The translations under genes and the position numbers were made by a program. A DNA stretch of 64,000 nucleotides from Hyphomicrobium sp. D-2 (GTDB lineage: Bacteria > Pseudomonadota > Alphaproteobacteria > Rhizobiales > Hyphomicrobiaceae). The notes under the pieces were generated by a model. That model saw only the letters and a program-made list of their open reading frames with translations, was not told where the DNA came from and searched no databases. Within the stretch, counting starts at the first letter, position 1, and every line of letters begins with the position of its first letter. The DNA lies in NCBI RefSeq assembly GCF_029872155.1, contig NZ_JARXLA010000003.1:434001-498000 (forward strand), read 5' to 3'. Below, one piece after another: positions 45,313 through 55,480 of the stretch.

Positions 45313-45888
45313 TTAAGCGATCATCGACAGGAATTCCTGACGTGTCACCGGGTTATCGCGGAAGCATCCGAGCATGCGCGACGTAACGAGGTCGGTGCCG
45401 GGCTTCATGATGCCGCGTGCCGTCATGCAGTGGTGTTCTGCCTTCAGCACCACGGCAACGCCCTGAGGCTGCAGCACCGATTCAATCGCGTTTGCGATCT
45501 GGGCGGTCATCTTTTCCTGGATCTGAAGCCGCTTGGCATACACCTCAACGACACGGGCCAGCTTCGAAATGCCGACGACGCGACCGCTGGGAATATAGGC
45601 AACCCACGCGCGGCCGATGATCGGCGCCATGTGATGCTCGCAGTGGCTTTCGAAGCGGATGCCTCGCAGCACGATCATTTCGTCGTAGCCTTCGGTTTCC
45701 TCGAAGGTCTTCGACAGGATCGCTTCCGGGTCTTCGTTGTAACCGCGGAAATATTCTTCATACGCGCGCGCCATGCGCTTGGGCGTTTCGTGGAGGCCGT
45801 CGCGGTCCGGGTTTTCACCCGTCCAGCGTAGAATGGTGCGGAATGCAGCCTCGACTTCAGAGCGGCTCGGGCGGTCGGATTGATCCAT
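45313..45888 (-). CDS. folE: GTP cyclohydrolase I
   Basis: About 191 residues from ATG 45888 (a GTG at 45936 would add 16). The zinc site is ESHCEHHMAPIIG, and VYAKRLQIQEKMTAQIANAI and TARGIMKPGTDLV are the GTP-binding regions; RILGWTGENPDRDGLHETPK-like text forms the start of the fold. It makes dihydroneopterin triphosphate for folate. It is convergent with truA across a shared terminator. Confidence 0.94.
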   Translation of the reverse strand: MDQSDRPSRSEVEAAFRTILRWTGENPDRDGLHETPKRMARAYEEYFRGYNEDPEAILSKTFEETEGYDEMIVLRGIRFESHCEHHMAPIIGRAWVAYIPSGRVVGISKLARVVEVYAKRLQIQEKMTAQIANAIESVLQPQGVAVVLKAEHHCMTARGIMKPGTDLVTSRMLGCFRDNPVTRQEFLSMIA

Positions 45889-46544
45889 GGACGCGTCTTT
45901 TCTTGTGCTGAGTATATCTTGCGGAGAGATCGGCACCCCAAGGCACCCGTCGGATTGGGGCAGTTATGGGGACGCTGGACGCTCTAGGCAAGCCGCCCCG
46001 CCGCGGCAGCATAGCGCAAGGCCGCTTTTAGCAGGGAAAGTCGGCGCAATAGCTCCGCAATAACATCGCCTTGTGCGCTGCCAGAAGATGCTTGCCGATG
46101 AGCATCAATGAAGCTGTCACTGCGTTGGCTGATGCAACCTAATCCCTGAATTTGAAGTAGCGCCGGCTCGGGATGGAACCCTGTTCCTGACAACCGAACT
46201 CGGACTGGTGGCTCACCAGCTCCGATACTAATCAATCACTCATTAAAACGTTAGATGACTGATATTCAGATCGAGGCTGAGCCTGATTGTGCGCATGCTC
46301 AGACGTGCCCTCGCGTGGTTGAATCAAAACGCAGGGGTTTAAGTTTGAATACGGAACATAATCAATTTTATGCCGACGAAATAACGAAAAGAACAATGCT
46401 ATTCAATTCAATTGTCGTTGTCCATCGAGCGGAACCTTAGGGGATTATCGGTAAGGTCGTTCTCATCGGACGGTGGTCGTTCGGGGCGCTTGGAAGACAG
46501 GCGTTCTAAGATTTGCAGGCAAAGTTTTGTGGAGTTGAAACGTC
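45889..46544. other. Long intergenic region upstream of folE
   Basis: About 650 bases. The right half (about 46230-46500) is more AT-rich than the surroundings. Two short frames exist (45984-46235 minus, 46255-46440 plus), neither with a good ribosome site or recognised content. It may hold a small RNA or remnants of a lost gene; I cannot tell. Confidence 0.35.
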
Positions 46545-46838
46545 ATGTCGACCTCTAAGATGATTGCGGTTCTCGCTGCTTCGGCCCTGGTTGGTCTGTT
46601 CTCTGTTTCGGCACAGGCTGAGTCGATCCCGCAGATGGAAGCCGAGCAGTTCAGCGGTTCTTCCAATCCCGACGTTGACGCTGGCGCTTCCCGCGGCGCG
46701 GATCGCTCGATCGTCGAGCAGGAGCAGAACCAGTTTGGCAACGACCCGGCCCCGGATCTTGGTCCTGAGCGCCAGTCGGATGGCGGTGAAGATCTGCCGG
46801 AAATGGAACAGCAGGGCATCCCGGGCGGCGACCGCTAA
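46545..46838 (+). CDS. Small acidic exported protein
   Basis: 97 residues with GGAG nine bases before ATG 46545. The leader MSTSKMIAVLAASALVGLFS is cleaved near SAQAES. The mature part is Glu/Gln/Asp-rich (PQMEAEQFSGSSNPDVDAGA) and likely disordered. A clear terminator follows. No family known; a stress or envelope role is a guess. Confidence 0.75.
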   Translation: MSTSKMIAVLAASALVGLFSVSAQAESIPQMEAEQFSGSSNPDVDAGASRGADRSIVEQEQNQFGNDPAPDLGPERQSDGGEDLPEMEQQGIPGGDR

Positions 46839-46864
46839 TCGCGTTCCCGACAGGATCTCCCTCT

Positions 46865-46903
46865 CGGCCGTGCGGGTTCCCCTCCGCGCGGCCGTTTCTG
46901 TTT
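46865..46903 (+). terminator. Rho-independent terminator
   Basis: An 11-base stem CGGCCGTGCGG/CCGCGCGGCCG with one G-T pair and an eight-base loop, then TTTCTGTTT. It lies 27 bases after the stop of the small exported protein gene. Confidence 0.85.
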
Positions 46904-47140
46904 GGCGAGCCTTTGAAGCCAGAAGTCCGGGCAGATGGGCTATTGGTCAGGCGTCAAGCTAAATGACGGAGGGATAAGCGGCTTTTTGGCACTGACGAGC
47001 GAAAATTGCGCCGCTGGACAGCGAAAGGCACCGAATTGTTCCCCCGGTGCGCATTGTACCCCTTGCCATCGCGCGCTGCGCCGATTACACCGGGCTCGCT
47101 CTGAGCGACCGCAACACCAGCGGGCCGGGGCAATCCGGAT

Positions 47141-47215
<75 letters not shown>

Positions 47216-47262
47216 TTAAATCCCTGAATTCAGAAGATAATATCGCCCGAAAGCTGACGCGC

Positions 47263-47822
47263 TCAGGCGGCGTGGCGCATGATCACGATCTGCGTGTCGC
47301 CGTAGGTGCGGCGGTCAAGCTCGGTGAAGCCGGTCGGCGGGGTGAACGCGGTGTCGGCGCGTTCCTCGGCGATGATAATGGCGCCGCGCGTGAGCCAGCC
47401 GCCTTCAACCATCGAGGTCAGCGCCCGCTCGCCCAGCCCCTGGTCATAGGGGGATCAAGGAAGGCGAGGTTGAACGGCGCCATGGTGCCGACGGGGCCCA
47501 GGTCGGTCGCGTCACGACGGAAGATGCGGGTCACGCCGGTCAGCCCGAACTTCTCGATGTTGGTGCGGATCAACGCGCGCGATTGTGCATCGCTATCAAC
47601 GAACAGGCAGAAGTTGGCGCCACGGGACAGTGCTTCAAGACCAAGCGCGCCGGTTCCGGCGAACAGGTCGATGACGCGGGCGCCCTCAAGCGTAAGCTCG
47701 GGAACGCCATGCGCCAAAATGTTGAATACGCTTTCCCTTACCCGATCCGCTGTTGGACGCACTGTGCCATCCTGCGGTCCTGTGATGGGACGACCGCGCA
47801 GCGTTCCGCCGACAATTCTCAT
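47263..47822 (-). pseudogene. rsmD: 16S rRNA m2G966 methyltransferase RsmD, one-base frameshift
   Basis: From ATG 47822: MRIVGGTLRGRPITGPQDGT, RPTADRVRESVFNIL and VIDLFAGTGALGLEALSRGA are normal RsmD. The catalytic DPPY motif is broken: GATCCCCCTATGAC lacks one C, giving DPPM and a stop at 47418. In the next frame the rest continues (YDQGLGERALTSMVEGGW, TYGDTQIVIMRHAA) to 47263. A lost base in a C run is a classic sequencing error, but a true mutation cannot be excluded. The gene lies five bases after rluB and is probably co-transcribed with it. Confidence 0.88.
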
Positions 47823-47827
47823 GGTGT

Positions 47828-49453
47828 CTAGTCTGCCTTCTTGTTGCGCGCCTGGCGCTTTTCCCGCTCGGGATCAGCGGGTTTTCCGAGATCGAACTGC
47901 TCCGCCAGCCGTGGCCCAAGCTGATCGGCGAGGACGCGCCGACGAACAACCTCGGCCTCGCCGGGCTTGAGATCCAGCAGCTGGAACGGCCCGTAGGATA
48001 TGCGGATCAGGCGGTTCACCTCCAGCCCCAGGTGGGCCAGGATGCGCCGCACTTCGCGGTTTTTGCCCTCGCGGATCGAGACGGTGAGCCAGGTGTTGGC
48101 GCCCTGTACGCTATCGACGGCGGCTTCAACCGGGCCGTAACGCACGCCCTCGATCTCGACGCCGTCCTTCAGGCGGTCCAGCAAATCCTGCGTCACCCGG
48201 CCATGCGCGCGGGCACGGTAGCGCCGCAGCCAGCCGGTGGAAGGCAGTTCCATGTAACGGGCGAGGCGGCCGTCGTTGGTCAGCAGCAACAGGCCCTCAC
48301 TGTTGAAGTCGAGCCGGCCAATGGAAACGACACGCGGCAATTCCTCCGGCAGCGAGTCGAACACGGTAGGCCGCCCCTGCGGATCGGCGTGCGTGGTTAC
48401 CAGCCCGCGCGGTTTGTAATAGCGCCAGAGCTGCGGCGGTTCGACGGCGGGCAGCGGCTGGCCGTCCACCAGCACTTTGTCTTTGGGCCCAACCTCGAAC
48501 GCGGGTGTCGACAGCACGCGCCCGTTGACGCTGACGCGGCCTTCCTCGATCCAGCGCTCGGCGTCGCGGCGCGAGCACAGGCCCGCGCGGGCCATCGCTT
48601 TGGCGATGCGCACAGGACCATCGGCATTGAGCGCGGGGATCTCGGCTTCGGCGGCGGCTTGGCGCCTGATGGCTGGACTCAAGGACTTGCGCGCGCCCGA
48701 TGCGGGGCGCGGCGGTCGATTGGACTGCGGGCGCGCGGACAGTGGACGCCCTTCGCGTTGGGGGCGAACGTTGCGCTGCGGCCTGTCCTCGGATTGCGGC
48801 CGGCCGGCCTCGTGTCGTGGGCGATCCTCACCCTGAGGCTGGGCGCGGTCATCGCGCTGGGAGCGGGCCGCGCGGTGCGCTGCGCCTGTGGGCTTCTGAT
48901 AGTCTTCACGCTCGCGGCGAACGAACTTGCTGGCGGGGCGCTTTTCATCACGTCCGCCGTCGCGGCGCGCGTCAGGCCTGTCGTCGCGCCGCTCGCCGCG
49001 CTTTTCATCGCGCTGGGCGGCTTGTGGGCGTCTGTCGCCTTCGTCACGCCACCTCCGCTCAGGTGAGCCGGAAGCGCGTTCACGGCGAACGAACTTGCTC
49101 GCCGCGGGGCGCTTTTCATCGCGTCCGCCGTCGCGGCGCTCGTCGCGTCTGCCATCGCGCGGCTCTCCGCGCTTTTCATCGCGTCCGCCGACCCGGCGCT
49201 CATCGCGCCTGTCGTCGCGCCGCTCATCGCGATTTTCATCCCGCTGTCCGCGACGGCTTGCGCCATCCGGGCGGGCACCCTTGCCAGCTGGCTTGCCGCG
49301 TGGCGGCTTGGCGAAGTTTGGGCCTTTGCCCTTGGCGCCGGGCTTTCGCCCTCCGGTGGCTTCGCCGGGGCGTGCGCTCCGCGAGCCTGATGGCCGGGGC
49401 GCCTTACCGGCGGGCTTGCGAATACGGCGCTTTATTGGTTTGTCGGCAGACAT
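47828..49453 (-). CDS. rluB: 23S rRNA pseudouridine synthase RluB-like, long Arg/Asp-rich N-terminus
   Basis: 541 residues from ATG 49453. The C-terminal ~270 residues hold an S4 domain (RIAKAMARAGLCSRRDAERW) and the RsuA/RluB catalytic domain with the Asp in SIGRLDFNSEGLLLLTNDG and VREVRRILAHLGLEVNRL-like text. Residues ~65-230 are a low-complexity charged region full of RDEKR, RRDERR and RRDG units with two near-copies of DEKRPA(A)SKFVRRER. Such extensions are common in alphaproteobacterial RluB and may bind RNA. tadA is divergent, 34 bases away. Confidence 0.88.
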   Translation of the reverse strand: MSADKPIKRRIRKPAGKAPRPSGSRSARPGEATGGRKPGAKGKGPNFAKPPRGKPAGKGARPDGASRRGQRDENRDERRDDRRDERRVGGRDEKRGEPRDGRRDERRDGGRDEKRPAASKFVRRERASGSPERRWRDEGDRRPQAAQRDEKRGERRDDRPDARRDGGRDEKRPASKFVRREREDYQKPTGAAHRAARSQRDDRAQPQGEDRPRHEAGRPQSEDRPQRNVRPQREGRPLSARPQSNRPPRPASGARKSLSPAIRRQAAAEAEIPALNADGPVRIAKAMARAGLCSRRDAERWIEEGRVSVNGRVLSTPAFEVGPKDKVLVDGQPLPAVEPPQLWRYYKPRGLVTTHADPQGRPTVFDSLPEELPRVVSIGRLDFNSEGLLLLTNDGRLARYMELPSTGWLRRYRARAHGRVTQDLLDRLKDGVEIEGVRYGPVEAAVDSVQGANTWLTVSIREGKNREVRRILAHLGLEVNRLIRISYGPFQLLDLKPGEAEVVRRRVLADQLGPRLAEQFDLGKPADPEREKRQARNKKAD

Positions 49454-49487
49454 GGATGTTTTCAACCGGGTTGGGATTGGAGCCCAT

Positions 49488-49946
49488 ATGGCACCGGAGC
49501 GCGTTGAGGGCCACATGTTGCGCGCTTTGCAGGAGGCGCAAGCCGCTGCGGAACGTGGAGAAGTGCCGGTTGGCGCGGTGGTGGCGGGCCCGGACGGGCA
49601 GTTGCTGGCCGCTGCGGGCAATCGCACCCGCGAGCTTTCCGATCCTACCGCACACGCCGAGATGCTGGTGATCCGGCAGGCGTGCGCGCTGTTGGGCTCG
49701 GAGCGGCTCATCAACTGCGATCTGTATGTGACGCTGGAACCGTGCCCGATGTGCGCGGCGGCGATCTCGTTCGCGCGCATCCGCCGGCTTTACTATGGCG
49801 CGTCCGATCCCAAGAGCGGCGGCGTGGAACAGGGGCCGCGTGTTTTCAATCAGCCGACCTGCCATCACGCGCCGGAGCTCTATCCGGGGATCGCCGAGCC
49901 TGAGGCCGCAGCGATACTGAAAGCGTTCTTCGCGGGGCGGCGCTGA
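49488..49946 (+). CDS. tadA: tRNA(Arg) adenosine-34 deaminase TadA
   Basis: 152 residues from ATG 49488, which has GGAG five bases upstream (an in-frame ATG at 49452 lacks one). DPTAHAEMLVIRQA holds the zinc His and catalytic Glu, and TLEPCPMCAAAISFARI the two Cys. GASDPKSGGVEQGPRVF is the TadA-specific tail. It makes inosine in the tRNA-Arg wobble position and is usually essential. Confidence 0.94.
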   Translation: MAPERVEGHMLRALQEAQAAAERGEVPVGAVVAGPDGQLLAAAGNRTRELSDPTAHAEMLVIRQACALLGSERLINCDLYVTLEPCPMCAAAISFARIRRLYYGASDPKSGGVEQGPRVFNQPTCHHAPELYPGIAEPEAAAILKAFFAGRR

Positions 49947-49982
49947 TCGCCTTACCGTTCGCGGGTGTGCGTGGAAATCAGT

Positions 49983-50957
49983 TCAACGCTTGCGTGGCGA
50001 GCGGGAAGGCGGCGGTGTCGACGGGCGCTCCGTTTCAGCCGGCGCCTGTTCGTCAACGGCAGGCAGTGTCTCGGCCTTCAGCAACCGCGCGAGCTGCGCC
50101 TTGACGCGTTCCTTCGCCGGTTCCGCCGCCGCCAGAATCTCCTCCAGCTTCATGAAGTCGAGGATCTGATAACGGCTGGTGCCCGCATCGATATAAAGAT
50201 CCGGCTGGCTGTGACGCAGCTTCTCGCGAATGATCGTGCGCTCGAAGATGAAGTTGCAGGCGAACAGGGTTTCCCATGCTTTCGGCATCACGCGGTCGGG
50301 GCTGCGCGTCGGCGCGCCGCTGACGTCGACCGCGACAGTGAGGTCGGCGTCGCCAGCGATGAGATCGAACGGCAACGGATTGACTAGCCCGCCATCGATC
50401 AGCACGCGGCCTTCAACTTCCACGGGCTGGAAAATGATCGGCAGCGCCATGCTGGCGGCAACCGCGCGGCGCAACGGTCCGGAGCTGAAAACGACAGCTT
50501 CCTGCGCGTAAAAATCCGATGCGACGATCTTCAGCGGCGTCGTCAAATGATCGAAGTCGCGCGCGAATTGCGGCGGCAAAATCGTATCCAGCAGCTTTTC
50601 GGGTGAGAGAAAGGCGGGACGCGGTGCAAACGCGTTGAGGAAGCTGCCGGAGCTGCGAACGCGCGCGGCATAAAGATCGCGGACAAGGTCGATCTTCTTG
50701 TTCAGCACTTCGAAGGTGTGATTGCGGATCTGCTTGCCGCTGAGGCCGGAAGCATACGCCGCCGCGAACACCGCCCCGATGGATGTGCCGGCGATCACCT
50801 TTGGGCGGATGCCCATCTCATCGAATGCTTCAAGGATGGGAATATGCGCCAGACCGCGCGCACCGCCGCCACCAAGCGCAAGCGCGATTGAAGGCGCTGA
50901 GGAGCGGGTCTTGGCGCCGCCTATGGTTCGGACGGGAGTGTGCCGTTTGCTCATCAA
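49983..50957 (-). CDS. Patatin-like phospholipase (RssA-like)
   Basis: 324 residues. ALALGGGGARGLAHIPILEA is the oxyanion glycine loop, VIAGTSIGAVFAAAYASG the GxSxG nucleophile and VLIDGGLVNPLP the DG(G/A) Asp of the catalytic dyad. The last ~40 residues are Pro/Arg/Glu-rich. Such lipases cleave phospholipid or acyl chains at the inner membrane. It converges on tadA with a 36-base gap. Confidence 0.92.
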   Translation of the reverse strand: MMSKRHTPVRTIGGAKTRSSAPSIALALGGGGARGLAHIPILEAFDEMGIRPKVIAGTSIGAVFAAAYASGLSGKQIRNHTFEVLNKKIDLVRDLYAARVRSSGSFLNAFAPRPAFLSPEKLLDTILPPQFARDFDHLTTPLKIVASDFYAQEAVVFSSGPLRRAVAASMALPIIFQPVEVEGRVLIDGGLVNPLPFDLIAGDADLTVAVDVSGAPTRSPDRVMPKAWETLFACNFIFERTIIREKLRHSQPDLYIDAGTSRYQILDFMKLEEILAAAEPAKERVKAQLARLLKAETLPAVDEQAPAETERPSTPPPSRSPRKR

Positions 50958-51084
50958 TGCCCTTGTGCGAACGCCGGTGACCGAAGCGGATAATTCAGAA
51001 GGTAACGCGGTACATTAGCACTCTAGAGACGAAATTTTGCGCCGTTACGCGGCGGCGAGGGTGCGCAATGCCGCACGTGCTCGC

Positions 51085-52368
51085 TCACTGCGATGTCTTC
51101 TCCCGCTCGACTGCGCGCCAGCCGATGTCCTTGCGATAAAATCCGCCCGGCCAGTCGATAGCGGCCGCTGCCTGATAGGCGCGCGCCTGCGCTTCGGCGA
51201 CGGTATTGCCGATTGCCGTTACGTTCAGCACGCGGCCACCCGTTGCCAGCAGCCGGCCGCCATCGCGGCGCGTTCCGGCGTGGAAGATCTCGACGCCGTC
51301 AACCGCGGCGGCTTTCTCAACGCCGTTGATCTCGGTGCCGGTTTCGGGCGTCGCCGGATAGCCGTTTGCGGCCAGCACAACCGTCAGCGCGGCGTCGTCG
51401 TACCAACGCAGATCAAACGTATCGAGCACGCCATCGGTTGCGGCCAGCAGCGCCAGCAGCAGATCGGATTTCAACCGCAGCATCAGCACCTGCGTCTCCG
51501 GATCGCCGAAGCGCACGTTGTATTCGATGAGCTTGGGGCCATCGGCGGTGATCATCAGGCCTGCGAACAGCACGCCTTTGAACGGGATACCGCGAGCCTG
51601 CATCGCCGCGACGGTTGGGTTGATGATCTCATCCATGATGCGCGCCGACATTTCCGGCGTGACGACGGCGGCGGGCGAATAGGCGCCCATGCCACCCGTG
51701 TTAGGGCCGGTGTCGCCATCGCCGACGCGCTTGTGGTCCTGCGCGGCTGCAAGCGGCAGCGCGTTCTTGCCGTCGCACAGCGCGAAGAAGCTGGCCTCTT
51801 CGCCGACGAGAAATTCCTCGATCACCACTTCGCTGCCTGCAGCTCCAAACGCGCCTTCAAAGCAGGCTTCGATCGCAGCATCGGCTTCAGCGTGTGTTTC
51901 AGCAATGGTGACGCCCTTACCCGCTGCGAGGCCGTCAGCCTTCACAACGATGGGCAGCTTCTGCTGAGCGGCGTATGCCTTCGCGCTGGCGGCATCGGTA
52001 AAGCGGCCATAGGCCGCGGTGGGTATATTGAATTCGGCGCACAGATCCTTGGTGAAGCCCTTCGAGCCTTCAAGTTGCGCGGCGGCCTGCGAAGGTCCAA
52101 AACATTTGATGCCGGAGGTGGTGAGATCGTCAACCAGACCGGCGACAAGCGGTGCTTCCGGGCCGACGACAACAAGATCGATAGCGTTGTCCTTGCAGAA
52201 ACGCATCACGGCCGTATGGTCGGCAACAGCGAGTGGCACACATTCGGCCACGTCCGCAATTCCGCCGTTGCCGGGCGCACAATAGAGATTCGACAACAGC
52301 GGGCTGGCGCTGAGCTTCCAGGCAAGGGCATGCTCGCGGCCGCCGGAGCCGATGAGGAGAACGTTCAT
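51085..52368 (-). CDS. purD: Phosphoribosylamine-glycine ligase
   Basis: 427 residues from ATG 52368. [20 protein letters not shown] is the family start. The ATP-grasp domain shows [40 protein letters not shown] and [14 protein letters not shown]. It makes GAR in purine synthesis, upstream of the guaB/guaA steps. It is divergent from xseA, sharing a 118-base region. Confidence 0.97.
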   Translation of the reverse strand: MNVLLIGSGGREHALAWKLSASPLLSNLYCAPGNGGIADVAECVPLAVADHTAVMRFCKDNAIDLVVVGPEAPLVAGLVDDLTTSGIKCFGPSQAAAQLEGSKGFTKDLCAEFNIPTAAYGRFTDAASAKAYAAQQKLPIVVKADGLAAGKGVTIAETHAEADAAIEACFEGAFGAAGSEVVIEEFLVGEEASFFALCDGKNALPLAAAQDHKRVGDGDTGPNTGGMGAYSPAAVVTPEMSARIMDEIINPTVAAMQARGIPFKGVLFAGLMITADGPKLIEYNVRFGDPETQVLMLRLKSDLLLALLAATDGVLDTFDLRWYDDAALTVVLAANGYPATPETGTEINGVEKAAAVDGVEIFHAGTRRDGGRLLATGGRVLNVTAIGNTVAEAQARAYQAAAAIDWPGGFYRKDIGWRAVEREKTSQ

Positions 52369-52486
52369 CGATGCGTGTCTCTCGAAAGCAAGTGGACTAA
52401 GCAAGGGGACTGCTGGCGCCCGGCGGAACACCGAAGCGCGGTCTGATGTATCATCGAATCGGAATGCCACAAATGAGCACTCACGC

Positions 52487-54010
52487 GTGAGCGAACTGGA
52501 CCTTAAATCTCAAGCCGGCGCAAACGTCGCCGAATTTACGGTTTCGGAGCTTTCCGGCGCCATCAAGCGCTCTTTAGAGGAAGGCTTCGGTCATGTGCGC
52601 CTGCGGGGCGAGATTTCCGGCTTCCGCGGGCCGCACGCGTCCGGCCACAGTTATTTTGCGCTGAAGGACGACCGTTCAAAGATTGAAGCTGTCATCTGGA
52701 AGATGACCTACTCCCGCCTCAAGGTTAAGCCCGAGGAAGGGATGGAGGTGATCGTTCAGGGCAAGGTGACGAGCTATCCGGGTTCGTCGAAATATCAGAT
52801 CGTCATCGAAAGCCTGGAGCCGGCGGGGCTCGGCGCGCTGATGGCGCTGCTGGAAGAGCGCAAGCGCCGCTTCACCGCTGAAGGACTGTTCGCCGAGGAG
52901 CGCAAGCGCGCGCTGCCGTTTCTTCCGAGCCTCGTCGGCATCATCACGTCACCCACCGGCGCCGTCATCCGCGACATGTTGCACGGCTTCAACGAGCGCT
53001 TTCCGACGCGCGTGATGGTGTGGCCGGTGCGCGTGCAGGGCGGGACTTGCGCCGCTGAGGTTGCGAACGCGATTGCTGGCTTCAACCGGCTGACGGGCGG
53101 CGGGCCTATCGTGCGGCCCGACGTTCTCATCGTTGCGCGCGGTGGCGGCAGCCTTGAAGACCTGTGGGGCTTCAATGAAGAGATTGTCGTGCGCGCGGTT
53201 GCGGCCAGCGTTATCCCAGTCATTTCCGCTGTTGGGCACGAGACCGACTGGACATTGATCGATCTGGTCGCCGATGCGCGCGCGCCAACGCCAACTAAGG
53301 CCGCCGAATGGGCGGTGCCGAAGTTTTCCGACCTCGACGATACAACGCAAAGCCATGGTCGCCGCTTGAAGATTGCGGCGCGGCGCACGCTGGAACATTC
53401 GCGTTCCGATCTGAGAGCCGCTGCGCGTGGGTTGCCGCGCTTGCAGGATGTGCTGGCGCTGCCGCGTCAGCGGTTTGATGCATGCGACAAGCGTTTGGGC
53501 CGCGCGTTGCTGGCCAATACGCGGGCGCATCACACGCGATTTGCGCGTGTTTCGGCGCGGCTGCATCCCGGCCCGATATTGCATCGCATTGCCGTTGGCG
53601 CGGAGCGCGTCGGTGTGCAGCATGGCCGCGCCGGGCAGGCGTTGCGCAATCTGCTGCAGCGTCGGCGCCAGCGGCTGGAAGGCTTCGACAAGCTTCTGTC
53701 AACCTTGAGCTACCAGAGTGTGCTTCAGCGCGGGTTTGCGCTAGTGCGTGATGCCGATGGGCGGGCCGTGCGCTCCGTCGCGGATGCGCCAGTCGGGGCA
53801 CGCCTTGAGGTGGAATTGCAGGATGGCCGCGTTGAAACCCGCGTGCTGGGTGATGCCCCCTCGGATACGGTGACCGAGAGCGTGGCTGTCGATACGGGCG
53901 GCAATGAAAGTGAACGCTCGTCGGAAGCGGCTGTGCCCGCGCAAGCCGCAGCGCCCGGGGTACGGCGTTCCCGCGTCCGCAAAAGCGATGACCAGGGCTC
54001 ATTGTTCTGA
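52487..54010 (+). CDS. xseA: Exodeoxyribonuclease VII large subunit
   Basis: About 507 residues from GTG 52487, chosen because family homology ([20 protein letters not shown]) begins about 15 residues later. The OB domain is [20 protein letters not shown]. The catalytic region shows [40 protein letters not shown] and [20 protein letters not shown]. The last ~100 residues are a variable tail ending in a basic stretch. The enzyme degrades single-stranded DNA with XseB, which is not in the window. Confidence 0.95.
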   Translation: MSELDLKSQAGANVAEFTVSELSGAIKRSLEEGFGHVRLRGEISGFRGPHASGHSYFALKDDRSKIEAVIWKMTYSRLKVKPEEGMEVIVQGKVTSYPGSSKYQIVIESLEPAGLGALMALLEERKRRFTAEGLFAEERKRALPFLPSLVGIITSPTGAVIRDMLHGFNERFPTRVMVWPVRVQGGTCAAEVANAIAGFNRLTGGGPIVRPDVLIVARGGGSLEDLWGFNEEIVVRAVAASVIPVISAVGHETDWTLIDLVADARAPTPTKAAEWAVPKFSDLDDTTQSHGRRLKIAARRTLEHSRSDLRAAARGLPRLQDVLALPRQRFDACDKRLGRALLANTRAHHTRFARVSARLHPGPILHRIAVGAERVGVQHGRAGQALRNLLQRRRQRLEGFDKLLSTLSYQSVLQRGFALVRDADGRAVRSVADAPVGARLEVELQDGRVETRVLGDAPSDTVTESVAVDTGGNESERSSEAAVPAQAAAPGVRRSRVRKSDDQGSLF

Positions 54011-54148
54011 ATATTAACGCGGAACATTCGTAACTATTTGGGCGGTGCTTGACGTACCGCTGGCGATTGGCATTGTGAGCGGCTGATTTTTGAAACGCCG
54101 CTTTCGGCTACGTGCACATAAGGCCAGACTGGGCAGACAGAGACGCGT

Positions 54149-54388
54149 ATGAACCGGATTGATAGATTTTTCGGCCTCACCACCGAAGCTAAGGTGAGAT
54201 ATTTCGGTGGTGAGTTTCAGGTGATCTCCCCTGGCGACTATGTGCTCTGCGCCGTCACCGGCGAGCAGATCATGCTGCCGGATCTGCGCTATTGGAGCGT
54301 AGAGTTGCAGGAGGCCTATTCCTCGCCGGATGCATCGATGAAGCGCTATCTCGAAACCCGCGTTAAGCCGGAGATCGACGGGCTTTAA
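54149..54388 (+). CDS. DUF2093 protein
   Basis: 79 residues, the usual size for DUF2093. The domain reads AKVRYFGGEFQVISPGDYVL, then CAVTGEQIMLPDLRYWSVE. This small protein is conserved in alphaproteobacteria next to lpxK or xseA, as here. Its function is unknown; the position suggests an envelope link. Confidence 0.88.
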   Translation: MNRIDRFFGLTTEAKVRYFGGEFQVISPGDYVLCAVTGEQIMLPDLRYWSVELQEAYSSPDASMKRYLETRVKPEIDGL

Positions 54389-54415
54389 TTTAAGCGGCGC
54401 GCGTGGGGCGCTCGC

Positions 54416-55480
54416 TCACGCGCTGGGCAATGGTGGCCGCTGCCGGTGCGTTGAGGCCTTGATGGCATCATCGATCAGCGATTGCAGCGTGGGCATGTCC
54501 TGCTGCGCGATGCGCATTTCGATCGGCACCGTGCGAGACTTCTCCGCCAGTTCGATAAGCGCGGGATTGCCCTTCAGGCGCGCGAAATCCTTTTCCGTTG
54601 TCACCAGCAGTGCGTTCGACGCCGCCGCTTGCTCAAGCAGGCGCGCAGCTTCCGCAGCGGTGAACGGGTGATGGTCGGCGAACGACTGCGCATCGACCAA
54701 GTTGCCGCCAAGCTTTTCAAGCAGGCGATAGAACCGGCGCGGATTGGCAATGCCGGCGAATGCCAGCAGCGGCTGTTGTGCAATCCAGGCGGTCTCGCCG
54801 CTGGCGGTTACATGCGCTTCCAGCACCGGGCCGGGAAAACCATCGCGCAGAATTGCGTTGATGCCCGACGTTGGCGTTTTGTCTGGGGGATCGCGGACGA
54901 CGATCAAATCCGCAAGACCGATCTGGAAATCGAACGGAGCGCGCAGCGGTCCGGCCGGAATGACCTCGCCGTTGCCGATGCCGCGCTTGCCGTCGATCAG
55001 CGCGATGGAGAGGTTTTTGGCGATTGCCGGGTTCTGCAGTCCATCGTCCATGACCACGGCGGTGAACGGGCGCGGATCGTTCTCGATTGCTATAACGCCT
55101 GCGCGTCGGTCACGCGCGATCATGGTCGGAGCGACGGCGGCCAGCAGCAGCGGCTCATCGCCGTAACGGCGTGCAGCGTCAGTCACGTTCTCAACCCATG
55201 CGGGGCCACGCGTTTTGCCGCCGAAACCGCGGGTGAGAAAAACGGGCCGTTCGCCACGGTCGAGCAGCATGCGCGCGATGGCGAGCGAGAGCGGTGTCTT
55301 GCCGGTGCCGCCGGCGGTGAAGTTGCCAACACAGATGACGGGCAGGCGCGAACGATACGGCTGCTGGCGATAATAGCGGCGCTCGGCGATCCAGCCGTAC
55401 AGCCAGCTTACCGGTGTCAGCAGGCGGCGGCGCACGTCATCGGGCTTCGCGTACCACCAGACCGGTTCCTCAAGAGGCAC
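54416..55480 (-). CDS. lpxK: Tetraacyldisaccharide 4'-kinase
   Basis: 354 residues. PEDVRRRL-type opening (EPVWWYAKPDDVRRRLLTPV), then the P-loop VGNFTAGGTGKTPL (residues 51-64) and VVMDDGLQNPAIAKNLSIAL with the catalytic Asp region. It phosphorylates the lipid A precursor at the inner membrane. Its start overlaps the end of the DUF374-WaaA gene by 11 bases, so the two steps of lipid A/Kdo assembly are coupled in translation. Confidence 0.95.
   Translation of the reverse strand: MPLEEPVWWYAKPDDVRRRLLTPVSWLYGWIAERRYYRQQPYRSRLPVICVGNFTAGGTGKTPLSLAIARMLLDRGERPVFLTRGFGGKTRGPAWVENVTDAARRYGDEPLLLAAVAPTMIARDRRAGVIAIENDPRPFTAVVMDDGLQNPAIAKNLSIALIDGKRGIGNGEVIPAGPLRAPFDFQIGLADLIVVRDPPDKTPTSGINAILRDGFPGPVLEAHVTASGETAWIAQQPLLAFAGIANPRRFYRLLEKLGGNLVDAQSFADHHPFTAAEAARLLEQAAASNALLVTTEKDFARLKGNPALIELAEKSRTVPIEMRIAQQDMPTLQSLIDDAIKASTHRQRPPLPSA

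Noticed and set aside
51037-52446. 469-codon plus-strand open frame
   Set aside because: Antisense of purD, no motif or ribosome site.
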